Assembly: GCF_000699445.3 (NCBI RefSeq)
Contig: NC_067195.1
Location: forward strand, 85,508,569 to 85,572,568
Direction of reading: 5' to 3'
Source: Schistosoma haematobium
Lineage: Eukaryota; Platyhelminthes; Trematoda; Strigeidida; Schistosomatidae
Length of the DNA stretch: 64,000 nt
Numbering within the stretch: the first letter of the stretch is position 1; every line of letters starts with the position of its first letter. The position numbers and the translations under genes are program-made. Positions 32,056-61,750 of this stretch are shown piece by piece. The notes beneath the pieces were generated by a model. The model saw only the letters and a program-made list of their open reading frames with translations. It searched no databases and was not told where the DNA came from.

Positions 32056-34900
32056 CTATCCTTCATCATCTCCTTCATCATGCAGTACTGGTACACCTAA
32101 AGTATAAAAACAAAAAAATTTAAAGCAATGGGCTGAATAAGTACTTTTTATCATTAGTTTAAAGCTGTTTATCAGTAGTTGAAGAGACTGTTAAATGAAT
32201 ACATTATCTGGTCTGAAATTAAACAGATTGATGTGTTACTATCTAAACTTTAATATTTACCGTGTTTCAATTGCTTTTTATTTCATTATAGTATTATTCT
32301 TTGTTTCTAAATTAAACTAATTGGATGAATGCTGTTAGGAACACAACAAACACACAAATAAACTGATGTGAATAAGAGTCACATTAAGGATTAGCAGCCA
32401 CAAATGTCATGAGTTAAATTTGGTGAGCTCAATCACTTGTTTTCTAGTTAGACAGTATAGAAGAAAATTAATGATATTGTAATTAGTTTTCAATGTAATC
32501 CAAGAGAAATTAACTGGTAACTAGGGAATGTAAGGGTATAAGTTACTTAGCGACAATTAATCTAAAGTTTGAGATAAATATGCATCCATTCACATTGCCA
32601 TACCAACTAAACAAAGCAAAAGGAAATTAACAAGATGAATAGCAAATGAATCAAAACAACAGTAGTATAGATAGTAATAGAAAGTTGAAACCTATATACT
32701 ATGGTTTGAAGTGAACTGTTTAATCTGTGAAATAAGACGTGAAAAAATATAACAACTCAAAATCTAGAGGTAGATGAATAGCTAATTAATCTGTTCCACT
32801 GTTCTCGGGTTTAAGCTGCTTCGTCTAAGTTCTTTGATCATCGACCATGATTATTCTGCTGACCATGATTAGATAGCCCATGACTTACGACAGATATCAA
32901 ATCAACAGTCCGAAATTTTGTGAATTGACACCACGTTTTGGTAAGCACAACCCACTTAATTACTATGAACCAAAAACCGTCGAAACTACATTTACTGATT
33001 ACTGAGTGTTATGATTTCTGGTTTCTGTTTTGTCCATATTCACCATCTGATTTCTTAAGAGATCTTTACCAGATTTGGTTGTGAGGTTTATTTTATAATT
33101 TAGCCCAATTAAGCCAGTTTTAATACGCATGACTATGACTGGTATCAGGCCATTTTATGTTTAAAGCTGTACTCACAGTTGCTTTCGAGTCTTAAGGCAA
33201 ATTGTGAATAAGTTGTAGACTTTTCCTTTATGGAAATAAAGTCATTTGTTCACAAACTGGAAATTCACACAGTAGAAGAACTTTCTGTTGACACAATGAA
33301 CCGATCAATGTTAGACCGCCGCCAAAAACCTGACAGCACTGGACGGCTGTTTCGTTCTAGTACGAAACTCCTTCCGAGCGTACATCCACAATTCCGCATG
33401 AGGGGCTCGATATAAATACGATTAACAAACAGATGGATAGATAGGCAACGAAGCAAAGGAATATTGAGAAGATTCACGAATATGACATCTAAATTAATCG
33501 CATGACCGATCACACGTTAACCAGCAGAATTAAATTAATACACCTGACAGTCATATACTCAGTCACATATCGTATTCCTAAATGGGCATACAATTACGTT
33601 CATTTAACATGTCCATAATATATAGGTTAGAATAATTATCTGTGGATTACACGTTTTGTCCTACTTTTTGAGCCACATATTAATAAGAGGTAGTCTGAGT
33701 GAAACACATAAATACTTAGGAATTATTGCTACTGTTATATGAGCCTCCTAAAGAAATTTTTCGACTAATTTGATAACCAATTTAAGTTTTGGAGGTAGCT
33801 TCTTTTAGACTATCGTATTACGGCTTGCCTGGTGCTAGTTTTGTTCTGTTTACCACATTTCAGATGCCCATTTCTGACTATAAGATCTCTTTCTTCAGTC
33901 GCTAACCGGATCTACACAAATATACCCAGCCGGATATCCATCATTCTCACCAATATTGGTGCACAAATTAAAGTCATTCTAAGCTCTCGCTTATTCGACA
34001 ACTATCGACTAATGTATTATCCTAATCGTTTCTACTTCATCACCTCTGAGGTTAAGTTTTTATCTTCATGACCTTAGGAACAGTTAGAGGCGAAACTAAT
34101 GGACATAGAATTCTTATGGCCGTATGGCGTTATATATGTTGAGACAGGACTAAATATATATTACAAGAAGTTTCAAATTTGAAACTAACCATCCAGCTTT
34201 TTAAGTTTGGGAAGCCTTTTACACGCTTCCTCTCTCCATTTGTCACCACTGTTCTCCTCTAATGGGTTGCCTAAATCGTATTAGGTTGTGACTCACTAAA
34301 ACGGAAGCTTACCAACGAAGAGAAGATCCTCAAGAACTGGAAGATCAGCTAGTTTCTGAAATTCACTCCAATCTTTCACGAAGTTGTTTGACATATATAG
34401 TACTTTTAGTTTTCTAAGTACGTTAATTCCCTTCATCTTTTCAATATTGTTGTAGGAAATCCACAGTTGCTCAAGCGTGTCTCCAACTGGTTCAAGTCCC
34501 GTTAGATTTTTAATGTTATTTCTTGCTATAGAGAGTATTTTCAAGTTTTCTAAGGCAATATTTAATTAGTCATATGTTACTTAGTCCATTTAAATTCGAA
34601 ATTTTTTCTATACAGTTGGTTGAAAGTGATAGTTTTCTGAATTTGTTCTTACAAAATAAAAAATTTCATACTCGCACATAGTCAAAGTGGAGAGTGAAGC
34701 ATCCATTTTTTCTGTTGGGGGATACTGTCCATAAAGTTTTACTTCTGTTGCTTCCGAAGCTTTCTGTCCTGTTTTTTCCTCCTAAACGGGCCTTAAGTTT
34801 AAATTTATGTCTTACCCATTTTTTAATCGCTTCTTTAATAGTTGTGGGCTTGTCCTAACAATCAAAAGACTGAATTAATGAAGCGTCGGAAACATACCAT
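32056..34900 (-). CDS. DNAL1: Dynein axonemal light chain 1 (LC1), complete
   Basis: This is a leucine-rich-repeat subunit of outer-arm dynein that binds the gamma-type heavy chain in motile cilia and flagella. Coding exons on the minus strand: 34900-34898 (ATG only), 34854-34816, 34781-34672, 34636-34581, 34549-34313, 34270-34190 and 32096-32056. All introns are GT/AG and phases agree; the total is 188 residues, against about 190 in vertebrates. The protein opens [20 protein letters not shown] and contains [51 protein letters not shown] and LPKLKKLDG. It ends [13 protein letters not shown], like the family's acidic tail. The first five introns are 43, 34, 35, 31 and 42 nt; the last is 2093 nt and contains an Sm-alpha-like scrap. 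The ATG choice is supported by the M-X-K-X-TTIKEA family start. Confidence 0.95.
33275..33425 (-). mobile_element. Sm-alpha-like fragment in the last DNAL1 intron
   Basis: The sequence AATGTTAGACCGCCGCCAAAAACCTGACAGCACTGGACGGCTGTTTCGTTCTAGTACGAAACTCCTT is the minus-strand end half of the repeat with a decayed hammerhead. Stem I and GTC-site remnants are still recognisable. Confidence 0.65.
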
Positions 34901-35129
34901 TTTCAAAATTACGCAGCTTGTTGTTATGCCAACGAATCCAAAGTTGACCTTACGAACAGATTATCATTTCAGATCTGAATCATAGTGGTTGAAATGGGAT
35001 CTTTGTTACCAAGAGGCACGCATGGTAGCAAATAAATTTGATATTTCATGTGATTGCAATAAAATAACATATTTTCTCTTCGTTGAGTGACGTTGTGTAT
35101 GTAATCACATCAACATTCACAATTTGTTG
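34901..35129. promoter_or_regulatory. DNAL1 5' flank, left remnant of a possible divergent promoter
   Basis: About 230 bp of non-repeat sequence lie between the DNAL1 ATG and the 3' end of a CR1-like insertion. A TGACGT motif lies at about 35088. There is no TATA-type signal I would defend. Together with 40848-40881 this is all the non-mobile DNA between DNAL1 and CARM1. Confidence 0.4.
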
Positions 35130-35880
35130 TTTCAGTTTCAGTTTGGGAAGGACAGGAGGCCTGATGGCCTGTATTAGTCCTGGCAATGGTGGTCCCTTAG
35201 TTGATCCAACTTTCTTTTGAAAGAATCGACGGACGGAGCCTCAACCACGTCCTGAGGTAATGAGTTCCACTCGTTGGTGATTCAATGGGAAAGTCGATAG
35301 TCAGCTGACAAGTAATTTGTCCTGGGTTTGTGAATTTTTTTGGAGTGTCCTCGTAAATTCTCTGTTTTGGAAGACAAGGAAAATGAGGGCATATCAGGTG
35401 CGAATTAGGCACTAAGTAATTTGAAAACTGTAATCAAGTCGTATCTAGTTCCGCGATATGACAACGGGAATAGGTTTAGCTTGGCCAGTCGAGCATCATA
35501 CGAAAGCTTCGCTATTCCGGGAATCAGCTTGGTTGCTGCTCTCTGAACCTTTTCCAAAAGCTCATTGTCCCTTTTTAAGCAGGGGCTAGCCACCTGTATG
35601 CAGTACTCAATTTTCGGAAGTACGAACGCTGTATACAAAGTCAAAAACGTTTTAGCGTCGACAATGACTAAAAGCCCTACGTGTTGACCATAAGGTTCTA
35701 AAACCTTTGGCGGCTATTGCATGACAGTGTGCATTAGTCTTTATGCCTTGGCTAACGATGACTCCTAAGTTGCTGTATGTCTGGACAACAGGTAGCTCAG
35801 TGTTATTCATCGTGTATGTATCTGTACCTTGATGACCGATATGCATCACAATACACTCGGAAGTATTTATTAGCATATAT
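35130..35880 (-). mobile_element. CR1-like non-LTR retrotransposon 3' end, 5'-truncated
   Basis: Two minus-strand frames cover the RT C-terminal region: NTSECIVMHIGHQGTDTY and YSNLGVIVSQGIKTNAH (35876-35652), then TLYTAFVLPKIEYCIQVASP and LEKVQRAATKLIPGIAKLSY (35644-35405). The L..Y..F V.P..EY ... LE.VQRRATK signature belongs to CR1/Jockey-group elements. The 3' end is a CTGAAA-type tandem (AAACTGAAACTGAAAC). The last roughly 310 bp recur inverted at 40533-40847. Confidence 0.8.
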
Positions 35881-36194
35881 CGTTCTTTTTATCGTCTTTT
35901 CCAACCGTCCGGGTAAAAGAAAAAAGAAAATGTAAGTGCATGTCGAAATAAACTCGTACGCGCTTTAAGGCACAAAGTGGGAGAAAAAAGGAAAATAAAC
36001 TCATGTACATGTAATAGCAAAAAGGCGATTTTTACAAAATGTTTTTTTGGTTTTTAAAAAAAATTTTAATACACATATTACAAAATAATAAATATAAGCA
36101 TATAAAAATTGATTTCTTTAATATTATATATAATGTCATGGAAAATCGAGATGAGGCAAAATGTTAACTGGTGTCTTACGTGCAATAGTCGTTT

Positions 36195-37434
36195 ATATGT
36201 TCTGAAAATCTTACTCTTCTTCCAGAACGCGTTGTTTTGAGTTTATTTTCAGATACATTCGGAGTATCATCGCTAGTGTTGGTTGTCGGTTGAGGAATTA
36301 TGAGTGTAGGAGTCGTGTTGTGCGATTGTACGGAAGGAAAATCGACGTGAATAGGATTTCCTTCTAAATACGCTGCTTTTAAGCGATCGATGCTGATGCT
36401 ATCGTTTGTTCCGTTCTTATCGACTATATAGTACTTAGATTCACGTTGAAGAACTTTGAAGGGTCCTTCGTATGCTGATTTGAATGGTCGTCGATTCGAA
36501 TCTCGACGGACGAAAACGAGTGTACTATATCGTAAGTCAGGTTGAACGAAAACATCAGTTGATTGAGGTCGAGTGGAAGCAGGTTTAACTTAACGCATTG
36601 CGTTTGTAAGCCTGTTCGTGTAGGAGGTTAGATCCATGTTCACTGAAGAGGCCGAGGGTCCACGAATTCTCCTGGAAGTCGAAGTGTTGTTCCATAAAGC
36701 AGTTAAGCCGCAGTGTATTCAATGTCAGCTTTTGCTGCATTGCGAATACCTAGTAAGACGGGTGGAAGAGCGTCGGTCCACTGTGAAACCTTTGAAGCTG
36801 ATAGTTCAGATTCAAACTGACGTCCGCGGTCTGTGGTGATGGTTGAAGGGCAACCGAAGTTTGCTACCCATCGTTCGACGAAGGTGCGTGCCACTGTTTC
36901 AGCAGTGATGTCCTTAATAGGTACTGCTTCTGGACATCGAGTGAAACGGTCTACGCAGGTTAAAAGATAAGAGTATCCATTTGAATCTGGTAAAGGTCCT
37001 ACCAAATCCAGATGAACATGGTCGAAACGAGCATCGGGAGTTTTAAACGAGCCTAAGGGACATTTGTTGTGTCTGATGACCTTAGATTTTTGGCAGTTTA
37101 CACAGGAGCATGTCCTCTCCCTCACGTCTTTATTCATACCAGGCCAGCAAAACCGTTCTGCTATAAGCTTGATGGTTGCACGAACACCTGGATGAGAAAG
37201 TTTGTGTAACGTATTGAAGACGTTGCGTCGATAATGTTTGGGCACGATTGTGCGATCCCTATCTGTAGATGTGTCACAAAGTAAGGTTTCCTTACCTAAT
37301 CCCACCTGTCTGATACACAGCTTGAGATTTGTAGACGATAACTCGTGCTGAAGATCACTGTCTTCTTTTTGAAGCTCGGCGAGTTTAAGAAGGTCGATTC
37401 TTTGGAAACTGTTCAAGGAAGTTATGCGAGACAA
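36195..37434 (-). pseudogene. LTR element integrase, core deleted and tail frameshifted
   Basis: The HHCC finger ([19 protein letters not shown] ... CSCVNCQKS) and the first two catalytic acids ([20 protein letters not shown]) are present. The sequence then jumps from FESEL to [20 protein letters not shown], so the segment with the third catalytic Glu is absent. A stop near 36703 and a frame change follow. A further frame carries the GPF-type integrase tail (GPFKVLQRESKYYIVDK) and ends at about 36195. It is non-functional. Confidence 0.85.
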
Positions 37435-37458
37435 GGCGTCTGCGACTACATTGTTGGC

Positions 37459-39147
37459 TCAAGAAACGTGTTGAATATCTGAAGTAAACTGTGAAATGTA
37501 GTCCAGTTGTCGAGACTCACGAGGTGAGTACTTGTCCGAAGAAGAGCTTAAAGAGAAATTAAGCGGTTTATGATCCGTAAAAAGGGTGAAGTCTCGGCCC
37601 CCTATATAGTGTTGAAAATGTCGTACAGCACAATACATAGCTAGGAGTTCCCTACCGAATGCTGTGTACCTCGATTCAGTGTCTAGTAACTGTCTAGAGA
37701 AAAATGCCAAAGGTTGCCAGGAGGTGTTAACCTGTTGTTGTAAGACTCCTCCAATTGCTGAGTCGGATGCGTCTACTGCGATAATAATGGGTGCCTCAGT
37801 CTCCCGATGAGTAAGCATTGTTGCTTGAGCGATAAGTTCCTTAATTGTGGAGAATGCTTTTCGTGTAGTAACGTCCAGATTGATGGATTTCGCATTTCCA
37901 CGAAGTTGGTCGGTCAGCGGTTTCATAAGTAATGCGCATTTGGGTATGAAACGTCTATAGAAAGTTACGAGGCCATTAAACGTGCGTAATTGCTTGACGG
38001 TGGTCGGTTCTGGGTAATCCAGAATGGCCGCCACTTTGGTTCTAAGGGGTCGGATACCTTGAGCATCGATAGTGTGTCCCAGAATGTCTAATGAGTCGGT
38101 TCCAAATTGGCATTTCTGAACGTTTACAGTAATGCCATGTTTTTGTAATCGTTCGAAAACAAGATCCAGATGCTTGAGATGTGTTTCTCTGTCCGGACTT
38201 GCGATTAGACAGTCGTCAACATACGCATGTACGAAGTTGAGACCTCGAAAAACGTCGTCTATGAATCTTTGGAATGTTTGAGCAGCGTTCCTTAGACCGA
38301 AAGGCATTCGCAAAAATTCATAGAGTCCGAAAGGAGTTATGATAGCTGTTTTCGGTATGTCGTCAGTAGCCATAGGGATTTGGTTATACGCTTTAACCAA
38401 GTCGATTTTCGAAAAGACAGTTGTACCTTTCAAGGTAGCTGTCAAATCGTGAATGTGAGGCAACGGGTAACGATCGGGAATGGTTTTCGCGTTCAATCGC
38501 CGATAGTCACCAGTTGGACGCCAATCGTTGCTGTCCTTTTTAGGGACCATGTGCAACGGAGATGCATATGGGCTACTTGACGGTCGTATGATTCCTAAGT
38601 CTATCATATGGTCGAATTCGTTTTTCGCTAACCTTAGCTTTTCGGGAGCTAGTCGTCGTGCTTTAGAGAATACAGGTGGTCCTGTAGTCGTGATGTGATG
38701 TGTAACGTTGCTGGTTACACACGGTAATCTCGGTTGCGTTTGTTGTATCCGAGGATACTTATCGAGAAGTGGCTGATAGAGTAGGTCTATCATATGTTTA
38801 ATTGTGACTGGGGATACTCTGCAACCAGTAAAAGAAGTTACGCAAACGGATAAATTAGTGTTTCCGTCTACTAGCCTCCGTTTGCGCGTGTCGATGATCA
38901 GATTATGGTGTTGTAGAAGGTCCATACCAATGATTGGCATAGAAACATCAGCAACAACGAAGATCCAGTGAATGGGTTTGCGTAAACCCACGTTAAGGTA
39001 AACGTACCTTTTGCCATACGTAGCGATCGGTTTTCCGTTTGCCGCCTGTAAGTTTAGGGTCGATTCGTGTAGTCGGTCGTTAGGATTTGCTGGGTGAACG
39101 CTAACTTCTGCGCCAGTGTCGACGAGGTAGCGAACTCTCGTTGTCAC
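37459..39147 (-). CDS. LTR element pol: protease, reverse transcriptase, RNase H
   Basis: The open frame of 562 codons starts near the protease site ([14 protein letters not shown]). It runs through RT ([13 protein letters not shown] motif [62 protein letters not shown]) to RNase H ([42 protein letters not shown]). Catalytic Asp pairs of RT (YVDD) and the RNase H Asp are visible. A stop at 37459 separates it from the integrase frame, so the polyprotein is broken. Confidence 0.88.
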   Translation of the reverse strand: MTTRVRYLVDTGAEVSVHPANPNDRLHESTLNLQAANGKPIATYGKRYVYLNVGLRKPIHWIFVVADVSMPIIGMDLLQHHNLIIDTRKRRLVDGNTNLSVCVTSFTGCRVSPVTIKHMIDLLYQPLLDKYPRIQQTQPRLPCVTSNVTHHITTTGPPVFSKARRLAPEKLRLAKNEFDHMIDLGIIRPSSSPYASPLHMVPKKDSNDWRPTGDYRRLNAKTIPDRYPLPHIHDLTATLKGTTVFSKIDLVKAYNQIPMATDDIPKTAIITPFGLYEFLRMPFGLRNAAQTFQRFIDDVFRGLNFVHAYVDDCLIASPDRETHLKHLDLVFERLQKHGITVNVQKCQFGTDSLDILGHTIDAQGIRPLRTKVAAILDYPEPTTVKQLRTFNGLVTFYRRFIPKCALLMKPLTDQLRGNAKSINLDVTTRKAFSTIKELIAQATMLTHRETEAPIIIAVDASDSAIGGVLQQQVNTSWQPLAFFSRQLLDTESRYTAFGRELLAMYCAVRHFQHYIGGRDFTLFTDHKPLNFSLSSSSDKYSPRESRQLDYISQFTSDIQHVS

Positions 39148-39194
39148 ATCTGTGACGAATAACAGACGGCTTTGTTCGCCGGCTACGGTTGCCG

Positions 39195-40028
39195 TTAACG
39201 CGTGCTGGCTTGGAAGTTTCCCGAGTTGTTTTTCGAATCAGTCGGTTTCGTGTTGGGAAAATTGCAGGGTTTTCTGCAATTTCTGGAAAACTCTCCATAC
39301 TGGTTATGATACCAGCACCAGTCGGGGTTATCTGTCTCTCGTGGTCTAGAGACAGATCGCTTACGTGACATGCTTCTACGTGGGGTGCGCGATCTCTTAC
39401 GGTCGGTACGAAGACTAAGATAACGCGTGAGTGTGTGATATAACTCTGTTATATCATTCTGAGTCGTTTGAGGTTTTTCTTTGACTGAAAATACCTCGGT
39501 AGAAGAAGGTTTCGTAATTTCTAAAATGCGGTCGGCAGATGCAGCTAGCTCGTCTAAGGCGTTGTTCTGGAACGAGACCAGAACTGCTTGCACCTGTTGG
39601 GGAAGTTTTGACAAGAAGAGTTGTTTGAATAGACCTTCGTCGAAAGTTCTTAGGCCTATTACCTCTCTCATCCGTTGCAACATGTCCGTCGCAGAACCGT
39701 GTTGCAGGCCGATATTGTTGAAGAGTTGATCTAACCTTTGTCGATCGGTTAGGTCTCCTATTTTAAGAATCGAGCGTTTTAAGATTTCGTAAGGATCGGA
39801 AACATCACTAGTAAACATACTAGGTGTTACGTACCTGTTGAATTCGCGCGGTAGTGCCTTGACTACTGCGAGGAATTGTGCACGTGTGTCGATCACGCCG
39901 TGCTCGGAGAAGTCGGCTTCTGCGTAGCAAAACCAGTCTTCGATGTTGTCGGGCCAGAAAGGCATCAGTTGAAACGAAGGCGGGGACAAAGTCTTAAGCT
40001 TGAGTACTTTAGGTGTCTGTTCAGTCAT
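39195..40028 (-). CDS. LTR element gag-like ORF
   Basis: The likely start is the ATG at 40028 ([20 protein letters not shown]), just after the LTR leader, rather than an upstream in-frame ATG in AT-rich leader sequence. It contains a retrotransposon gag domain ([50 protein letters not shown]). An Arg/Ser-rich linker leads to a CX2HX9CX3C finger ([18 protein letters not shown]). It would form the particle that packages element RNA. It overlaps the pol frame that begins at 39147. Confidence 0.8.
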   Translation of the reverse strand: MTEQTPKVLKLKTLSPPSFQLMPFWPDNIEDWFCYAEADFSEHGVIDTRAQFLAVVKALPREFNRYVTPSMFTSDVSDPYEILKRSILKIGDLTDRQRLDQLFNNIGLQHGSATDMLQRMREVIGLRTFDEGLFKQLFLSKLPQQVQAVLVSFQNNALDELAASADRILEITKPSSTEVFSVKEKPQTTQNDITELYHTLTRYLSLRTDRKRSRTPRRSMSRKRSVSRPRETDNPDWCWYHNQYGEFSRNCRKPCNFPNTKPTDSKNNSGNFQASTR

Positions 40029-40189
40029 GATGAAGTATGAAGTACGATAATGAACGAGGGGAAAATATATATATATCCAAGAAAAAACACGAAAAAAAAT
40101 CACAATGTTTAAAAAAAATAAAAAGATAAGGCAATGATATATAAAAATCCCAAAAAGGAACAGACTCACAGTTGCAATTAGGCGTACCA

Positions 40190-40208
40190 GATCACGTCGG
40201 TCTCACCA
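40190..40208 (-). promoter_or_regulatory. Primer-binding site resembling tRNA-Trp 3' end
   Basis: The minus strand reads TGGTGAGACCGACGTGATC, one base after the LTR. The 3' end of animal tRNA-Trp (...ATCACGTCGGGGTCACCA) is complementary except for about two positions. A tRNA-Trp primer is what I recall for CsRN1-group elements. Confidence 0.65.
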
Positions 40209-40209
40209 A

Positions 40210-40532
40210 TGATGATGTCACAGGTATTCAGTGTTTGACAACGCTTCTAACAGTAACACCTTCTAATTTATTTCGTTCCCACCCAGAGAAATCAAAAGAC
40301 AGAGTCGAGGAGATCGGAAGAGTATATTTGGCGATGACCAATATATCGGAATTCTCTGATCTAATCTGGCTAGCGATTGCGGTTGATGTTGAGCACGGCG
40401 TTACCACACGTGATCTGGTGCGGATGCCTGACCGAGCGCCTTCAGCTAGATGAGTCCACTAAAACATATGGTCAGCATCCAATGTCGAAAACTTACAGAG
40501 CTATTTATTTTGGGGATTTATTTACCGCTACA
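40210..40532 (-). repeat. 5' LTR of the CsRN1-like element
   Basis: A 323-bp segment with TG...CA ends on the minus strand lies between the primer-binding site and CR1-like sequence. Limits are inferred from the TG/CA ends and the adjacent primer-binding site, since no partner LTR exists for alignment. Confidence 0.65.
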
Positions 40533-40847
40533 ACTTGATTACAGTTTTCAAATTACTTAGTGCCTAATTCGCACCTGATATGCCCTCATTTTCCTTGTCT
40601 TCCAAAACAGAGAATTTACGAGGACACTCCAAAAAAATTCACAAACCCAGGACAAATTACTTGTCAGCTGACTATCGACTTTCCCATTGAATCACCAACG
40701 AGTGGAACTCATTACCTCAGGACGTGGTTGAGGCTCCGTCCGTCGATTCTTTCAAAAGAAAGTTGGATCAACTAAGGGACCACCATTGCCAAGACTAATA
40801 CAGGCCATCAGGCCTCCTGTCCTTCCCAAACTGAAACTGAAACTGAT
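40533..40847 (+). mobile_element. CR1-like 3' end, inverted partner of 35130-35439
   Basis: ACTTGATTACAGTTTTCAAATTACTTAG through AACTGAAACTGAAACTG is almost identical, in reverse complement, to 35439-35130. One clear difference is AAGACTAATACAGG here against AGGACTAATACAGG there. It starts exactly at the outer edge of the LTR and stops about 35 bp before the CARM1 start codon. The 71-residue frame in both copies is element sequence, not a host gene. Confidence 0.85.
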
Positions 40848-40881
40848 TTATACCCGGGGAAATTGAGTTTGGCGCGCAGGC

Positions 40882-60045
<19,164 letters not shown>

Positions 60046-60985
60046 CCGTATAGTCGACGGTTAAGAGTGTATGTATGTGAGAATTAATCATTATACAATC
60101 GTTCGTTATATGTGGTGTACACAGTAAAACAATATCTTATATATATACATAAACCTTTGGCATTTTCGTAAATTCTGATATTTTGATGGAAATTGTTTGT
60201 TCGTTTTTTTTGTGTGCATCTATTTATCATTTCTATCATATGTGTTCTCTGTGAGAGTAAAAATAAGGACGGTTATATAGTTTATGCTTCTATCTTATTC
60301 ACTTCACTATATATACACATGCAAGCTAATTCACGCACAATCTTTATAGGTAACATATTCTCATTGTTCTTTATCATCATTTACTCTATCTATTGTCAAT
60401 GAAATTCCTGGTCAAATAATTGAGGATAATCATTGCAAGAAATGAGAAAAAGAAACTTCCTTATTTCACTATCAATCTTTATATGTAAGTGGTCAATCAA
60501 TTTGAACGTTTTTACTTTCTCGTGATAAGAAAATCAACCTAATCACCTTTGTTCTATCAACTATATCGATGTGCTTGTGTACATTTGCACAGACCGGAAT
60601 AACAAGTGAATTCAATGAATAATAAACCTATGTTATGAACAAAATAGAACCACTTTCAATCTTAACAATAATGTTACCTATAAGAATAAAAGAAGTTCTT
60701 GTTAACTATGATCTGATGGAGCGTGTTTTTTTCTTCTTCTTGTGTGTTATATCGCTTGGAACAATTTTTCTCTCACTACTGTAGCTGGTATTTGTTTGTT
60801 TGTTTTTCATTACTAGTCAATCTCTTCTTTCTTATGTACCATTTTGATATATGCAAACATCCATATATATATATATCCATATTCATTTTATTGCGATCAA
60901 TGTAAAAAAAAATGTATTTATTCAAAATGCCTTTGGTTGGTTCACAAAATCATAAGATGGTGGATGGATAAGATTTCAAGTTGTT
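60046..60985. other. CARM1 3' flank and probable 3' UTR
   Basis: AT-rich sequence after the CARM1 stop. AATAAA at 60685-60690 is one candidate polyadenylation signal. No other gene was recognised. Confidence 0.4.
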
Positions 60986-60997
60986 GTAGTTGCAGTT

Positions 60998-61083
60998 GAA
61001 TCGACAACTGCATCTCTGTGCTAATGTGGTATGGCAACTCGAACTGATGTACGTAAGTACAAAGTTGTACGTTGTTACTGACC
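60998..61083 (+). mobile_element. 86-bp RTE-2-like 3' stub with 12-bp target-site duplication
   Basis: GAATCGACAACTGCATCTCTGTGC...GTACGTTGTTACTGACC is bracketed by GTAGTTGCAGTT at 60986-60997 and 61084-61095. It is an extreme 5' truncation of the RTE-2 subfamily also seen at 30225. Confidence 0.88.
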
Positions 61084-61095
61084 GTAGTTGCAGTT

Positions 61096-61534
61096 CTCTG
61101 GGTTGATTAATCCAGTTTCGTTATTCATAATCACTCTTTTATGAATAAACTTGATGACTTTTGTGTTGACAGTTAGTCAATTGTTTGTTGAACAATAGAT
61201 ACTGTTTAATGACAAGCGCACATATTTCATGATCATTATTGAGTATTAAGGGATTTAATTGACAATTCTATTGTTTTACTCTAATAATTATCAGTATCCG
61301 ATCTATCAAAACCCAAGTAAACAAATATCTTCATTATCATGTAAGAAATAGATCCATTTTAAAATGTTCAACGATGAGAGTAGTTATAGGTTTCCAATAT
61401 TGATAGGCGAGATAATATGATATGAGTGCTATATATCGTAGATTTTTTTGCTTATCCAAAGCTTTAAAGTTTATTGTTGAATGTAAAACAGCTATGAAAA
61501 ACCAGAAGCAACATGTTGACAGTTTGATTTTATC
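61096..61534. other. No gene recognised
   Basis: AT-rich spacer. Confidence 0.5.
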
Positions 61535-61750
61535 AGATGGGTTTTGTGGATATTATAGTAATTTCAATGATTAAGATGATGAGTCAGTTGAAGCTAGACT
61601 ACTATGGAAAACCTGGAAGCACTGGACGGCCGTTTCGTCCTATTGTGGGACTCCTCAGCAGTGCGCATCCACGACCTCGCCCTCTGCGAGATTCGAACCC
61701 AGGACCTACTGGTTCCGCGCGCGAGCTCTTGAACGAAGAGCTGGCGATCA
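61535..61750 (-). mobile_element. Sm-alpha-like repeat with intact hammerhead motif
   Basis: The minus-strand unit reads: tRNA-like part (GGTTCCG region and B-box CTGGGTTCGAATCTCGC), GTGGATGCGCACTG, hammerhead (61664-61619), TTCCAGGTTTTCCATAGTAG, GCTTCAACTGACTCATC, and the terminal TTGAAATTACTATAATATCCACAAAACCC. The part 5' of the tRNA-like region is absent. Confidence 0.85.
61619..61664 (-). ncRNA. Hammerhead ribozyme motif, type I, complete
   Basis: The minus strand reads GCACTG (stem I 5' strand), CTGAGGA core, GTCC-CACAATA-GGAC (stem II hairpin), GAA, ACGG/CCGT (stem III with essentially no loop), C, then CAGTGC (stem I 3' strand, perfect complement of the first). All invariant core bases are present. 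Cleavage is expected after GTC. A palindromic stem III (CGGCCG) suggests it would work better as a dimer or in head-to-tail RNA, as reported for minimal schistosome and Penelope-associated hammerheads. Confidence 0.88.

Larger units (their letters stand above)
35881..40532 (-). mobile_element. CsRN1/Boudicca-like LTR retrotransposon, decayed, 3' LTR missing
   Basis: The order on the minus strand is 5' LTR (40532-40210), primer-binding site, gag, protease-RT-RNase H, integrase, C-terminal tail. The LTR begins TGTAGCGGTAAATAAATCC and ends ACATCATCA. The gag finger is of C-H-C-C type, which I recall as characteristic of the CsRN1 group, to which Boudicca of S. mansoni belongs. No second copy of the LTR is found at 35881-36200; instead CR1-like sequence starts. 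Integrase is internally deleted and several frames are broken. Confidence 0.88.

Noticed and set aside
34028..34072. Alternative DNAL1 last exon after CCTAAG (frame [12 protein letters not shown])
   Set aside because: The exon at 32096-32056 gives [13 protein letters not shown], which fits the family's V-P/T-P-V plus acidic tail and total length much better.
36636..36839. 67-residue plus-strand frame next to the integrase remnant
   Set aside because: It is antisense to LTR-element integrase sequence and has no independent support.
40560..40775. 71-residue frame identical to 35197-35412 on the other strand
   Set aside because: It is antisense or untranslated sequence in the 3' end of the CR1-like element, duplicated with the element.
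61660..61700. tRNA gene suggested by GATTCGAACCCAGGA
   Set aside because: The B-box-like sequence recurs in every Sm-alpha-like copy and no cloverleaf with an anticodon arm can be formed, so these are SINE-type promoters.
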